NCBI GenBank assembly: GCA_022567155.1
Contig: JADFHN010000001.1
Span: forward strand, 62,001 to 126,000
Origin: Bacteroidota bacterium
GTDB lineage: Bacteria > Bacteroidota > Bacteroidia > Cytophagales > Cyclobacteriaceae
Direction of reading: 5' to 3'
Length of the DNA stretch: 64,000 bases
In this document: positions 9,951 to 17,999 of the stretch, piece after piece
Numbering within the stretch: the stretch's first letter is position 1
How the letters are laid out: every line of letters begins with the position of its first letter
Program-made: the position numbers and the translations under genes
The notes under the pieces: generated by a model
Database searches by the model: none
What the model saw: only the letters and a program-made list of their open reading frames with translations
Told to the model about the DNA's origin: nothing

Positions 9951-10403
9951 ATGTCCTGTAAATTGCTATATTTAAATACAAGGTCTTTTTTAACTGTTTG
10001 TTTAGCTATTTCCCGATTTCAAGTTGAAGTAAAAACTATTTTTTATTGATTGAGCTTGATTTGAGCAATCAAATTTGTCATTTAGTTAGGTGGAGGTAGT
10101 TGTAATTGTGTTTATACGAATTTGCAAAACAGGTCTGTTACCGGAAAAACGGAAGTCAATAAAATGAGTTCGGAAAGACGGTATTATATCTGCCAAAGTT
10201 ATTTTACAACTTCACTAGTGAGGTTGAGATGATAAAATCAGGACAGTACTCCGTTGATATCTCTTAGGATATGGATGAAGATTTCGTTAAAAGGATTGAG
10301 GCAGCAAACGGAGTCAGGGATATTAAGGAATTAATAATTGATAAATTTGCCCGTTACAGGGAAATTTTTCTCTCAAGCGATTAATGGGTAACCTCAATAC
10401 ACG
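9951..10403. other. gap between tRNA-Asn and the hip module; gene remnant
   Basis: About 450 bp with no intact gene. On the plus strand 10271-10384 reads as a 37-residue peptide (MDEDFVKRIEAANGVRDIKE...), and the same frame is open back to an ATG at 10229 except for one in-frame TAG (10265-10267). It looks like the tail of a decayed small gene; the family is not recognised. Confidence 0.3.
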
Positions 10404-10475
10404 AGTACTTTATAAGATACTATTCTTTGTTAATTGCAATTCATTCTTTATTTTTGCAGACAAAGTACTTTATAA
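10404..10475 (+). promoter_or_regulatory. hipBST promoter and HipB operator pair
   Basis: A Bacteroidota-type promoter is visible: TTTG at 10426-10429, 19-bp spacer, TATTTTTG at 10449-10456. Two identical 12-bp sites, AGTACTTTATAA, lie at 10404-10415 and 10464-10475, 60 bp apart (about six helical turns), flanking the promoter. This is the arrangement expected for autorepression by a HipB-type antitoxin binding both sides of its promoter. Confidence 0.65.
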
Positions 10476-10484
10476 AGAACAGAG

Positions 10485-10685
10485 ATGAGCTTAGAGGAAA
10501 TAGGAAAATTGATCCAGGAACAGCGAAGTGTTTATGGTTTATCTTCTGAGCATCTTGCTGATATAACTGGAGTATCGGTGTCTGTTATCAAGAACATTGA
10601 AGCTGGCAAAAGAAATGCAACATTCAGTTCTTTGAGTACAATCCTTGATGCCATTGGGCTTGAACTGACGGTTGTTAAGAAATGA
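10485..10685 (+). CDS. hipB: HipB-like antitoxin, XRE helix-turn-helix
   Basis: 66 aa, one compact Cro/C1-type helix-turn-helix (GLSSEHLADITGVSVSVIKNIEAGKRNATFSSLSTILDAIGLEL). First gene of a three-gene operon; its end overlaps the next gene by 4 bp (ATGA at 10682). By analogy it binds the AGTACTTTATAA sites upstream and represses the operon. The length equals the minimal HipB of tripartite systems, which lacks extra C-terminal parts. Confidence 0.85.
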   Translation: MSLEEIGKLIQEQRSVYGLSSEHLADITGVSVSVIKNIEAGKRNATFSSLSTILDAIGLELTVVKK

Positions 10686-10993
10686 GAGGTGTAGTCAAAA
10701 ATAATGGCCGTGTAGCTGGATGGATTGAGCGTATCGAAGGCGAACACGTATTCACCTATGATGAAGATTACTTTACTGATTCGCGGGCGTTTGCAATCAG
10801 TCTGTCAATTCCAAAGAATGAGCGCAAGCACATGAGTAAAAAGCTCCACCCGTTCTTCCAGGGGATGTTGGCAGAAGGGGCAAATAAAACAATACAATGT
10901 CAGACGCTTGGCATCGATGAGAATGATGACTTTACCAGGCTGGTAAAAACTGCGAAACACACCATTGGGGCTATAAGTGTAGAAGAAGAATGA
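10682..10993 (+). CDS. hipS: HipS-like protein (HipA N-terminal subdomain as separate gene)
   Basis: 103 aa, matching only the N-terminal subdomain-1 of HipA kinases (GRVAGWIERIEGEHVFTYDEDY, then ISLSIPKNERKHMSKKLHPFFQGMLAEG). In classical HipBA this domain is part of the kinase; as a separate gene between hipB and the kinase it matches HipS of the HipBST family, where the small protein, not HipB, neutralises the kinase toxin. It overlaps both neighbours by 4 bp, implying translational coupling. Assignment is by architecture and order. Confidence 0.8.
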   Translation: MRGVVKNNGRVAGWIERIEGEHVFTYDEDYFTDSRAFAISLSIPKNERKHMSKKLHPFFQGMLAEGANKTIQCQTLGIDENDDFTRLVKTAKHTIGAISVEEE

Positions 10994-11949
10994 GGTGTGT
11001 TTATTGTCAAGTACTAAGGTGTAATGCGTGCAAGATAAGCCCCTTCTATGGGCTTGACTTCGACGATGCCCCGTTTTCAGAATTAACAATTGAAGCCGTT
11101 CCTCCTGAAAAGAGAATAGAGCTTGTTAAGGACTTGTCTATCTCAGGAGTACAACAAAAGTACAGCCTGGTGTTCCAGGAGGACTCTGGTAAACTCATCA
11201 TGCGAAACCGTGGCGGTCAATTTATCCTCAAACCAGAAATTAAGGACGATCGATTTGTCAATTCTCTGTTCAGTGTAGAGAACGAGCACATTTCAATGCG
11301 CCTCACCGAAAAGATGGGATTGAATACTGCTTTGAATTGTATTGTTACGTTAGGTGGAGATGATTTGGGATATGTGACCAAACGGTTTGATTACATAGAT
11401 GAGGATACTAGCTACCTAATGGGGGATTTTGGGCAGGTGATGGCTATTGATGCAACTGGGATAGGTAAGTATAATCCAACTGTTGAAGAAATGGGCAGGG
11501 CTTTGGATCAAAGACTTGGAGCTTCACTTGTGTTGAAAGCGGAATTATTTCGAAGAGTTGTGGCAAACTTTATCCTTTGCAACGGAGATGCCCACGTGAA
11601 GAACTATTCCTTGATTCAGAATAGAATTGATGATGACACCCGTGTGTTCTCTCCTGTATATGATGTGATGAACACTATAATTCATATCCCTGGTGGCAGG
11701 GAGTCAGCCCTGGGTTTAACAAATGATACCAGGGATCAGAAGTATGGTCTGACCAGGGAAAGTTTTGACGCCCTTGCATCAAGGTTGGGATTGAGAATCA
11801 GAGCACGAAATAGCACTTACAGTACATTGCTTAGACGCATGGATAACTATGAGGTTTCGTTATTCAAATATTATCCTGGAATGAATCATGAAATACGAAA
11901 CCAATACATCGACCTGGTTGATGAAAGATTGAATGTAATCAGAAAATAA
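10990..11949 (+). CDS. hipT: HipT-like Ser/Thr kinase toxin
   Basis: 319 aa kinase core of the HipA family without the N-terminal subdomain. Seen: a short Cys-rich N terminus (CVYC, CNAC), the Gly-rich loop with the SIS motif at residues 50-52 (LSISGVQQKYSL) that is autophosphorylated in HipT kinases, FILKP with the ATP-binding Lys81, the catalytic loop CNGDAHVKN (Asp200) and the metal-binding SPVYDVMN (Asp225). All catalytic residues are present, so the toxin looks active. HipT of the characterised system phosphorylates tryptophanyl-tRNA synthetase; the target here is unknown. Third gene of the operon. Confidence 0.85.
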   Translation: MRCVYCQVLRCNACKISPFYGLDFDDAPFSELTIEAVPPEKRIELVKDLSISGVQQKYSLVFQEDSGKLIMRNRGGQFILKPEIKDDRFVNSLFSVENEHISMRLTEKMGLNTALNCIVTLGGDDLGYVTKRFDYIDEDTSYLMGDFGQVMAIDATGIGKYNPTVEEMGRALDQRLGASLVLKAELFRRVVANFILCNGDAHVKNYSLIQNRIDDDTRVFSPVYDVMNTIIHIPGGRESALGLTNDTRDQKYGLTRESFDALASRLGLRIRARNSTYSTLLRRMDNYEVSLFKYYPGMNHEIRNQYIDLVDERLNVIRK

Positions 11950-12014
11950 TGGCATTGTTAATAAAGTATAGCTAAATCATTATTCCATTTAAACATTTAA
12001 TATTTCACACTTAC

Positions 12015-12120
12015 TGACCCACCCATTTCAGTGTAAGCTGACCCAGGCATTTCAATCGATACTGACCCACCTGTTTCACTCGATGTTGACCCACCCCTGT
12101 CCGGTGTAAAAAGTGACTCT
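12015..12120 (+). repeat. 24-bp periodic repeats, IS21-type end remnant
   Basis: TGACCCACC-like units start at 12015, 12039, 12063 and 12087 (exact 24-bp spacing) with a fifth, weaker start near 12114. Multiple short terminal repeats beginning TGACCC are typical of IS21-family ends. No istA or istB gene is present, so this is an orphan end, located between hipT and the bcr operon. Confidence 0.6.
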
Positions 12121-12142
12121 TTGAGGCAATTAATTTTAAACT

Positions 12143-12186
12143 AACAAACGTTTGTTTGGGATTATAATTTTAATTTATTAACTTTA
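12143..12186 (+). promoter_or_regulatory. bcr operon promoter with palindromic operator
   Basis: AACAAACGTTTGTT (12143-12156) is a perfect 14-bp palindrome, resembling the CAAAC-GTTTG sites bound by TetR-family regulators of acyl-CoA metabolism such as PsrA. Its right half overlaps a -33-like TTTG (12155-12158), which is followed after 20 bp by TAACTTTA (12179-12186), close to the -7 consensus TAnnTTTG. The arrangement suggests repression relieved by an inducer. No regulator gene is in the window. Confidence 0.5.
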
Positions 12187-12223
12187 AATATTAGATATTT
12201 AGGTCTTTTTATCCATATATAAC

Positions 12224-13405
12224 ATGGGGGCATTAGATACGGTTATCAACCAATGCAAAGAGTGGGCATTTGACCTGAATTTTACCAGGGCCAAAAAGTG
12301 GAAAAGTGAAGAGGAAGGTAGAATACTGGCAGGGTATCTGCCCATCTATTTTCCAAGGGAAATAGTTCATGCAGCAGATGGTTTGGCAGTTGGGATCATG
12401 GGCACAGGCGACAGAAAGCAGGTCATTAAGGGAGACGCTTACTTCCAGTCGTATATATGCCGCATGCCCCGGGGTATTATTGAATTGGCTCTTGACAACA
12501 ATCTCGATGATTTTGATGGATTTATCTTCCCATCCATATGTGATGTCATTCGAAATCTTTCCGGAATGTTTAGAATTCTGGACAAAGGTACTTTTGTAAA
12601 GTACCTGGACTTTCCCCAGAATTTTCAATCCCATATTGGCGGCTCTTTTTACCGGAAAGAGATGCAGCATATCATTGATCTGATGTGTGAGATTAATGGT
12701 ATCACTGTAACACCAGAAAGACTCAATCATTCCATTTCGTTATTTAACAAGAACCGTCAAATGCTGGAACACATTTATGATATTCGCCAGGAATATCCCT
12801 GGAGACTAAGCATTGTAGATGTTTATCATATAATCCGGGCCGGGCTGGTCATTCCCGTCGAAGCGCATAATGACTTACTGGAGGTGATTTGCCGTGAAAT
12901 AGAGAAAGACACAGGCGAACCTCAGGACAGGGTGCGAGTAGTTGTTTCCGGATCATTTTGTGAGCAGCCTCCCATTGGTTTAATCAAATCAATAGAAATG
13001 GCCGGGTGTTATGTTATCGACGACGATTTTATGTTGGGTTCAAGATGGATCCAGGGCGATGTGGATGCCACTTCAGGGGATCCATTAAGGGCTCTTTCTG
13101 AAGCCTATTTGAGTCAAAGCCCGTTTTCTTCTTCAGTTTATGATGTAGATAATCCTAAAGAGGAACGTCTTGCCGCACTTGTCAGGAAAAGGAATGCCGA
13201 CGGGGTAATATTTGCAGCGCCCAGTTTTTGTGATCCTGCATTGCTTGACGGTCCCAACCTGCAAAAAGGATGTGAAGCCCGGAATATCAGGTACATAAGT
13301 TTTCAATACGCTGAAAATACAGGACAATTTAAAGTCATCAAAGAACAGGTTGGCGCATTTTCTGATTCAATTAAGTTGTGGGAGGATGAGCCTGCTGAAG
13401 TCTGA
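12224..13405 (+). CDS. bcrC: benzoyl-CoA reductase class I, subunit C
   Basis: 393 aa, member of the 2-hydroxyacyl-CoA dehydratase D-component family, closest in order and length to BcrC/BadD. With BcrB it forms the module that reduces the benzoyl-CoA ring to cyclohexa-1,5-diene-1-carbonyl-CoA. Three cysteines in the conserved positions for a [4Fe-4S] cluster are visible: Cys79 (SYICRMPRG), Cys106 (PSICDVIRN) and Cys336 (PSFCDPA). First gene of the operon; ATG at 12224 about 40 bp after the predicted -7 box. bcrB follows after 21 bp. The gene order C-B-A-D equals that in Thauera (bcrCBAD) and Rhodopseudomonas (badDEFG). The best alternative, an HgdB-type dehydratase subunit, is unlikely given the complete set. 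Confidence 0.9.
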   Translation: MGALDTVINQCKEWAFDLNFTRAKKWKSEEEGRILAGYLPIYFPREIVHAADGLAVGIMGTGDRKQVIKGDAYFQSYICRMPRGIIELALDNNLDDFDGFIFPSICDVIRNLSGMFRILDKGTFVKYLDFPQNFQSHIGGSFYRKEMQHIIDLMCEINGITVTPERLNHSISLFNKNRQMLEHIYDIRQEYPWRLSIVDVYHIIRAGLVIPVEAHNDLLEVICREIEKDTGEPQDRVRVVVSGSFCEQPPIGLIKSIEMAGCYVIDDDFMLGSRWIQGDVDATSGDPLRALSEAYLSQSPFSSSVYDVDNPKEERLAALVRKRNADGVIFAAPSFCDPALLDGPNLQKGCEARNIRYISFQYAENTGQFKVIKEQVGAFSDSIKLWEDEPAEV

Positions 13406-13426
13406 TCCTGAAAAGAAAAATTAGAT

Positions 13427-14728
13427 ATGGCCGAAATACAGAATAAGGAGGTTACCAAGGAACAAAGCATGATCATCCAGAAAGAGATGGTCTCAGGCTT
13501 ATTCAAAGACCTTGCTACGGCGAAGGACACGGGCAAGAAAGTGGTTTACACCTTTATTCCCGGGAATCTGTCAGAGTTGATTCGTGCTTTCGATATGCTG
13601 CCGGTTTATCCTGAGATAAACGCATTACAGTCCGGGATGCGTAAAAAATCAAGCGGTTACATTAAAGAAGCCGAAAAGTATGGCCACTCCGAAGATGTTT
13701 GCACCTATGTCAAGTGTGATATTGGCATGATGCTGAATGGTAATATTGGCCCGACCGGAGAAAAATTACCAAACCCGGACCTGTTGCTGCTTAGCTATAC
13801 AGGCTGCTTTACTTTCATGAAATGGTTTGAAAATCTTGGAAGATTGTATCCGGGGGTTCCTGTTGCGATGATCCACACTCCTTACCAGGAAAATGGCAGG
13901 ATTACTGCTGAAATGACGGAATACATGGTTAAGCAATTAAAGGAAGAGGTGATTCCTAAAATGGAAAAAATCTCAGGAAAAAAACTGGATGAAGAAAAAC
14001 TCAAGGAGATTTTAAGGAATTCAGCAAAAGCTGAAGATCTGATCGTAAAGATATTCGACAGTACCAAGCATCGGCCCTCGCCTATTGATGCCTATTTCGC
14101 CGGAGTATATTACATAGGGCCTATCAACATTGGTTTCAGAGGCGCCCCGGAAGCAGTCAAATACTACGAAGCGCTTTACAAAGAAATACAAATCAGGATT
14201 GAAAACGGCCAGGGGCCGATCACTCCCGAAGGTGAAATGAAAGAAGAAAAATTCCGGCTTGTAGTGGAGGGGCCGCCAAACTGGACCAGTTTCAGGGAAT
14301 TTTGGAAGCTTTTCTATGATAAGGGTGCGGTGATCGTAGCATCCTCCTATACGAAAGTAGGTGGTGTTTATGATTTGGGATTCAGGCATAATCCTGATAA
14401 TCCATTGGAATCCCTTTCAGAATATTGTATGACCTGTTATACAAATCTCAACCTCCCCCAGCGTATTGCCTTGCTCGAGAAATGTATCCGTGACTACGCA
14501 GCTGATGGATATCTTACAAATTCCATTAAAAGCTGCAATTCATTTTCAGCCGGTCAATTAATGATGATGAGAGACCTCGAAGAAAGGCTGGAAATACCGG
14601 TGGGTTTTATCGAATCCGACCTGGTTGACCCCCGCTATTTCTCCTATTCGAATATAAAGAACAGGCTGGAATCTTTCTTCCAGATGCTTGAGCAAAGATT
14701 ATTGATAAATGAGAGTGTTTTGAACTAA
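13427..14728 (+). CDS. bcrB: benzoyl-CoA reductase class I, subunit B
   Basis: 433 aa, the second D-component-type subunit. Cluster-ligand candidates are Cys92/Cys97 (DVCTYVKCDIG), Cys127 (SYTGCFTFMKW) and Cys370 (IKSCNSFSAGQ). In the family, subunit B binds the CoA-thioester and with BcrC carries the [4Fe-4S] cluster near the aromatic ring. Length and the N-terminal lead-in (about 35 residues before KKVVYTFIPGNLSELI) match BcrB/BadE. It follows bcrC by 21 bp and precedes bcrA by 19 bp, so the three are surely co-transcribed. Intact. Confidence 0.9.
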   Translation: MAEIQNKEVTKEQSMIIQKEMVSGLFKDLATAKDTGKKVVYTFIPGNLSELIRAFDMLPVYPEINALQSGMRKKSSGYIKEAEKYGHSEDVCTYVKCDIGMMLNGNIGPTGEKLPNPDLLLLSYTGCFTFMKWFENLGRLYPGVPVAMIHTPYQENGRITAEMTEYMVKQLKEEVIPKMEKISGKKLDEEKLKEILRNSAKAEDLIVKIFDSTKHRPSPIDAYFAGVYYIGPINIGFRGAPEAVKYYEALYKEIQIRIENGQGPITPEGEMKEEKFRLVVEGPPNWTSFREFWKLFYDKGAVIVASSYTKVGGVYDLGFRHNPDNPLESLSEYCMTCYTNLNLPQRIALLEKCIRDYAADGYLTNSIKSCNSFSAGQLMMMRDLEERLEIPVGFIESDLVDPRYFSYSNIKNRLESFFQMLEQRLLINESVLN

Positions 14729-14747
14729 CAAGAAAACAGAATACAAG

Positions 14748-16175
14748 ATGACAAAATTTTATCTGGGAATTGATTTAGGTTCAACCACATCCAAAGCGGT
14801 AATAATTAATGATGAGGATGAAATTATCGGGAGAGGAATTACTAATACACGGGCCAATTACAAGGTGGCTGCAGAAATTGCAAAAATGGAGGCCCTCTAC
14901 GATGCAAGGTTTACCCTGCTTACCAAAAAGCTGGAAGATGAAATAGGTGCCCGGGTTGAATTCAAAAGATATATTAATGATATCCGGGCTGTTTTCCAAT
15001 ATCTCGAATTCCGTCAAAGAGCTGATCGCCTGACCGATGAACTGGTGAAAACAGCGGGTAATCTTCGCAGCCAACATAGAGACCGGGTTGTAGAAGTAGT
15101 CAGGAATATTATGGATACCATCATTCCGGATATCCGGAGAGAGTTCATTGATAACAACCTTGGAGAGACAAACCAGTTTTTCAGGGATATTATTAGTGGA
15201 CATTATAATGAACAGGTAGCCAGGGTCGATAAGGAACTTTTTGAGCTGTTGATGTTGACTTTTGACAAGAGCATTACTCCCGTCGAGAATGAGTTGATCA
15301 GCTTTGACTTTAAAAAGCTGGTCCATGAATCCATGAGGATTCTTGAAGATAAGTACAAGGGACTTGCTGGAAAATCAGCGACAGGGGAGCGTATTGACTT
15401 CGACGTCGAGTTGAACCTGTTGAAGGGCAATTACCAGGATGTGGAGGACACTCTCAGACAGCACATAAACTCAATTGCCGATGAGGATATCCGGATTGCC
15501 AATATGGTCGGAACAGGTTACGGACGGGCCTTGCTGCCGTTTCCGGAAGACTGCATTAAATCAGAGATCCTGTGCCATGCTTTCGGAGCACACGCAGTAT
15601 TTCCCAATACACGAACCGTTCTGGATATAGGCGGGCAGGATACAAAAGCCATTCAGGTTGACAGTCACGGGTTAGTAACAAGTTTTCATATGAATGACCG
15701 TTGCGCAGCAGGTTGCGGACGATATCTGGGCTACATCGCCGCCGAGTTCAATATTTCACTGAATGAATTAGGACCCAAGGCGCTGGAATCTGAGCGGGAG
15801 ATAAATATCTGCTCAACTTGTACGGTTTTCGCCGGTGCCGAAGTAAGGGAACTCCTGAATATTGGAGAAAAGCAAAGTGACATTCTTGCCGGTCTTCACA
15901 AAGCCATCGTAATGAGAGCCGTGTCACTGTTGGCACGATCAGGTGGAGTCCGAAACGAGTTCACATTTACAGGAGGAGTAGCCAGAAACCAGGCAGTTCT
16001 GAAATATGTGAAAGAAATGGTTGCTGATAGCTATGGAGAAGAAATCAAAATGAACATTCATACAGATTCCATATTCATGGGCGCCCTCGGAGGAGCCTTG
16101 TTTGCCAGGCGAAACATTGATATTGATTTACCTGAAAAGAAGAAGAAAGTAACCCGGGTTACCAACGAAGTATAG
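14748..16175 (+). CDS. bcrA: benzoyl-CoA reductase class I, ATPase subunit A
   Basis: 475 aa ASKHA-fold ATPase. Phosphate motif DLGSTTSKAV at residues 9-18, DIGGQDTK at 293-300, and the cluster cysteines in DRCAAGCGRYL (Cys319) and CSTCTVFAGAE (Cys358), which bridge a [4Fe-4S] cluster with the partner ATPase subunit. A long helical insert (about residues 55-245) between the first phosphate motif and the rest distinguishes BcrA/BadF from BcrD and from HgdC activators, and it is present here. With BcrD it couples hydrolysis of ATP to the low-potential electron transfer into BcrBC. Ends with TAG; a 170-bp MITE-like element separates it from bcrD. Confidence 0.92.
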   Translation: MTKFYLGIDLGSTTSKAVIINDEDEIIGRGITNTRANYKVAAEIAKMEALYDARFTLLTKKLEDEIGARVEFKRYINDIRAVFQYLEFRQRADRLTDELVKTAGNLRSQHRDRVVEVVRNIMDTIIPDIRREFIDNNLGETNQFFRDIISGHYNEQVARVDKELFELLMLTFDKSITPVENELISFDFKKLVHESMRILEDKYKGLAGKSATGERIDFDVELNLLKGNYQDVEDTLRQHINSIADEDIRIANMVGTGYGRALLPFPEDCIKSEILCHAFGAHAVFPNTRTVLDIGGQDTKAIQVDSHGLVTSFHMNDRCAAGCGRYLGYIAAEFNISLNELGPKALESEREINICSTCTVFAGAEVRELLNIGEKQSDILAGLHKAIVMRAVSLLARSGGVRNEFTFTGGVARNQAVLKYVKEMVADSYGEEIKMNIHTDSIFMGALGGALFARRNIDIDLPEKKKKVTRVTNEV

Positions 16176-16190
16176 TGGAATATTAGATTA

Positions 16191-16360
16191 ATTAGAGTCT
16201 GTCTTTAAAGTAATGATGATTGGAATATTAAAAAAAATGAACACTAATTATTCCCCCGCCGAAGGAGGGGAGTGTAGGGGTGGGTTTATTAATAAATTCA
16301 TTCCTGCCTGCCGGCACGGCATTTTTCTTTGAATAAACGACTTTATGGACACACTCTAAT
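16191..16360 (+). mobile_element. MITE-like element, copy 1
   Basis: 170 bp. The left end (ATTAGAGTCTGTCTTTAAAGTA) is inverted in imperfect form at the right end (ACTTTATGGACACACTCTAAT). The core holds an A-tract, a CCTCC/GGAGG hairpin with AGGGGTGGGT, and GCCTGCCGGC. Nearly the same element lies at 26330-26503. It fills the gap between bcrA and bcrD. No transposase is encoded. Confidence 0.75.
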
Positions 16361-16387
16361 TAAATGTAAAAACTGAATTCTTAAATC

Positions 16388-17242
16388 ATGAGCGAAGCCA
16401 TTTTTACCATGGGTATTGATGTTGGAGGAAGTTATATCAAAGGAGTGATCCTTAACTATTCCGGCAACTCCGAATTGGTTGATAAGAAAGTGGAGAAAAT
16501 AAGAAAGCTGAATCCCGCGGTTGTGGCCACTGAATTGATTGATTACCTGTTGGAAAAGAATAACCTGACGTATGAAAAGGATATTACCTACCTGGCATCC
16601 ACCGGGGAAGGTGAAATGGTGCAGCGCAAGACCGGGCATTTTTACAGCATGACCACTCATGCCCGCGGAGGTAAATTCTTGTTAGAAAATGCCAAAACCG
16701 TCGTGGATATGGGCGCCTTATATGCCAGGGCCATCAAGATAAATGATCGAGGGAAAGTGCTTGATTATCAAATGACAGGGCAATGTGCCTCCGGATCGGG
16801 ACAGTTTATTGAAAACATATCCAGGTATTTGGGCCTGGCAATAGAAGAAGTTGGAGAAATTTCCCTTCAGGCAAATGATCCGGAAATTCCTTCCGGGATT
16901 TGTGCCGTGCTGGCTGAAACCGATGTTATAAACTCGGTTTCAAGGGGTATCGACACTGCCAATATTATTAAAGGAATTCACCTCTCTATTGCCAGCCGGA
17001 TTGTTCGATTAATAACCAAATTAAAAGCCGAATCACCCATCATTCTGGTTGGAGGAATGGCAAAGAATGCCGGAATGGTAGAAGCCGTAAAAGAGCTGGC
17101 CGCAGAACACAAACACAATTACGAAATCGTTACGCATCCTGATGCCATTTATACCGGCGCTATCGGGGCTGCGATCTGGGGTGGATACCGGTATAACAAG
17201 TTAAGGGAAAAGGAGGTAATGCAATTTAGAACCCAGGAATAA
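16388..17242 (+). CDS. bcrD: benzoyl-CoA reductase class I, ATPase subunit D
   Basis: 284 aa, the short ASKHA ATPase partner of BcrA. Seen: DVGGSYIKGV (residues 11-20), ASTGEGE, DMGALYARAI, Cys133 in GQCASGSGQFIENI and Cys172 in SGICAVLAETDVINSVSRGI, then GGMAKN. These are the BcrD/BadG signatures (GQCASGSGQF instead of the CAAGTGRF of HgdC activators) and are the best single argument that this is a true class I benzoyl-CoA reductase and not a 2-hydroxyacyl-CoA dehydratase set. It lies 27 bp after the MITE-like element and may still be co-transcribed with bcrCBA. Confidence 0.93.
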   Translation: MSEAIFTMGIDVGGSYIKGVILNYSGNSELVDKKVEKIRKLNPAVVATELIDYLLEKNNLTYEKDITYLASTGEGEMVQRKTGHFYSMTTHARGGKFLLENAKTVVDMGALYARAIKINDRGKVLDYQMTGQCASGSGQFIENISRYLGLAIEEVGEISLQANDPEIPSGICAVLAETDVINSVSRGIDTANIIKGIHLSIASRIVRLITKLKAESPIILVGGMAKNAGMVEAVKELAAEHKHNYEIVTHPDAIYTGAIGAAIWGGYRYNKLREKEVMQFRTQE

Positions 17243-17300
17243 TCCGGATGAATTAAACAGTATAAAAAAAGAATACAAACTTCAATAGAATCAAGTCACT

Positions 17301-17999
17301 ATGAAAAAAAATGTTAAGGAGTATCTGGCTTTTAAAAGAGGTGAAACAAAAATGCCTGAACATCTGGCCATTCGAAAGGAGTTAGAAGGCTCTTTGTTTA
17401 AGAATAAGTTTTTAGAACAACTTTCAAGAACCAGCATTTTCAGTCCAATTATAATTCATATAACTATTAGTTCTTTCTTATTTTGGTATGGCATTTCTTA
17501 TATCGAAGTACTACTTCAAATGGCGCTTTTATTAGTTGGCAGCGGGTTTGTTTTCTGGACATTTGCCGAGTACAATGTTCATCGATTTCTGTATCACACA
17601 GAAACGAATTGGAACTTTTTACTAAAACTTCAGCATAACGCGCATGGAATACATCACCAATATCCAAGAGATCCTACCAGGCTTGCCATGCCTCCGATCC
17701 CGGGTATTATTCTGTCGGGATTATTCTTTCTGATTTTCTGGCTGGTAATGGGGAGTTATGTTTTTGTTTTTTTCCCTGGATTCATGATGGGATATTTGGC
17801 ATACATATCGCTTCACTACGCCCAGCATAGGATCAAATCTCCTATCTATCCACCTTTCAAAGCGCTTTGGAAACATCATCACGTGCATCATTATATAAAT
17901 CCATACATAGCTCACGGCGTCTCAACCCGGTTCTGGGATTTTGTTTACGGAACCATGCCCTCAAAAAAATTGAAAGATGAAACCGCTAAATTCAGATAA
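17301..17999 (+). CDS. fatty acid hydroxylase / sterol desaturase superfamily protein
   Basis: 232 aa membrane protein with about four transmembrane segments and the histidine clusters of di-iron fatty acid hydroxylases: H94-x4-H99 (HRFLYH), HNAHGIHH (113-119), HYAQH (172-176), HHHVHH (192-197) and AHG (His205). Size and spacing suit FA2H/Scs7-like 2-hydroxylases, which hydroxylate the alpha carbon of long acyl chains using O2. It overlaps the following ligase gene by 23 bp, so it belongs to the operon. Its presence beside oxygen-sensitive enzymes is unexpected. Superfamily certain, substrate and position inferred. Confidence 0.8.
   Translation: MKKNVKEYLAFKRGETKMPEHLAIRKELEGSLFKNKFLEQLSRTSIFSPIIIHITISSFLFWYGISYIEVLLQMALLLVGSGFVFWTFAEYNVHRFLYHTETNWNFLLKLQHNAHGIHHQYPRDPTRLAMPPIPGIILSGLFFLIFWLVMGSYVFVFFPGFMMGYLAYISLHYAQHRIKSPIYPPFKALWKHHHVHHYINPYIAHGVSTRFWDFVYGTMPSKKLKDETAKFR

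Noticed and set aside
14748-17242. The four reductase genes as a 2-hydroxyglutaryl-CoA dehydratase set
   Set aside because: Two different ATPase subunits with BcrA insert and BcrD-specific motif, and the presence of dch, had and oah, point to benzoyl-CoA reductase.
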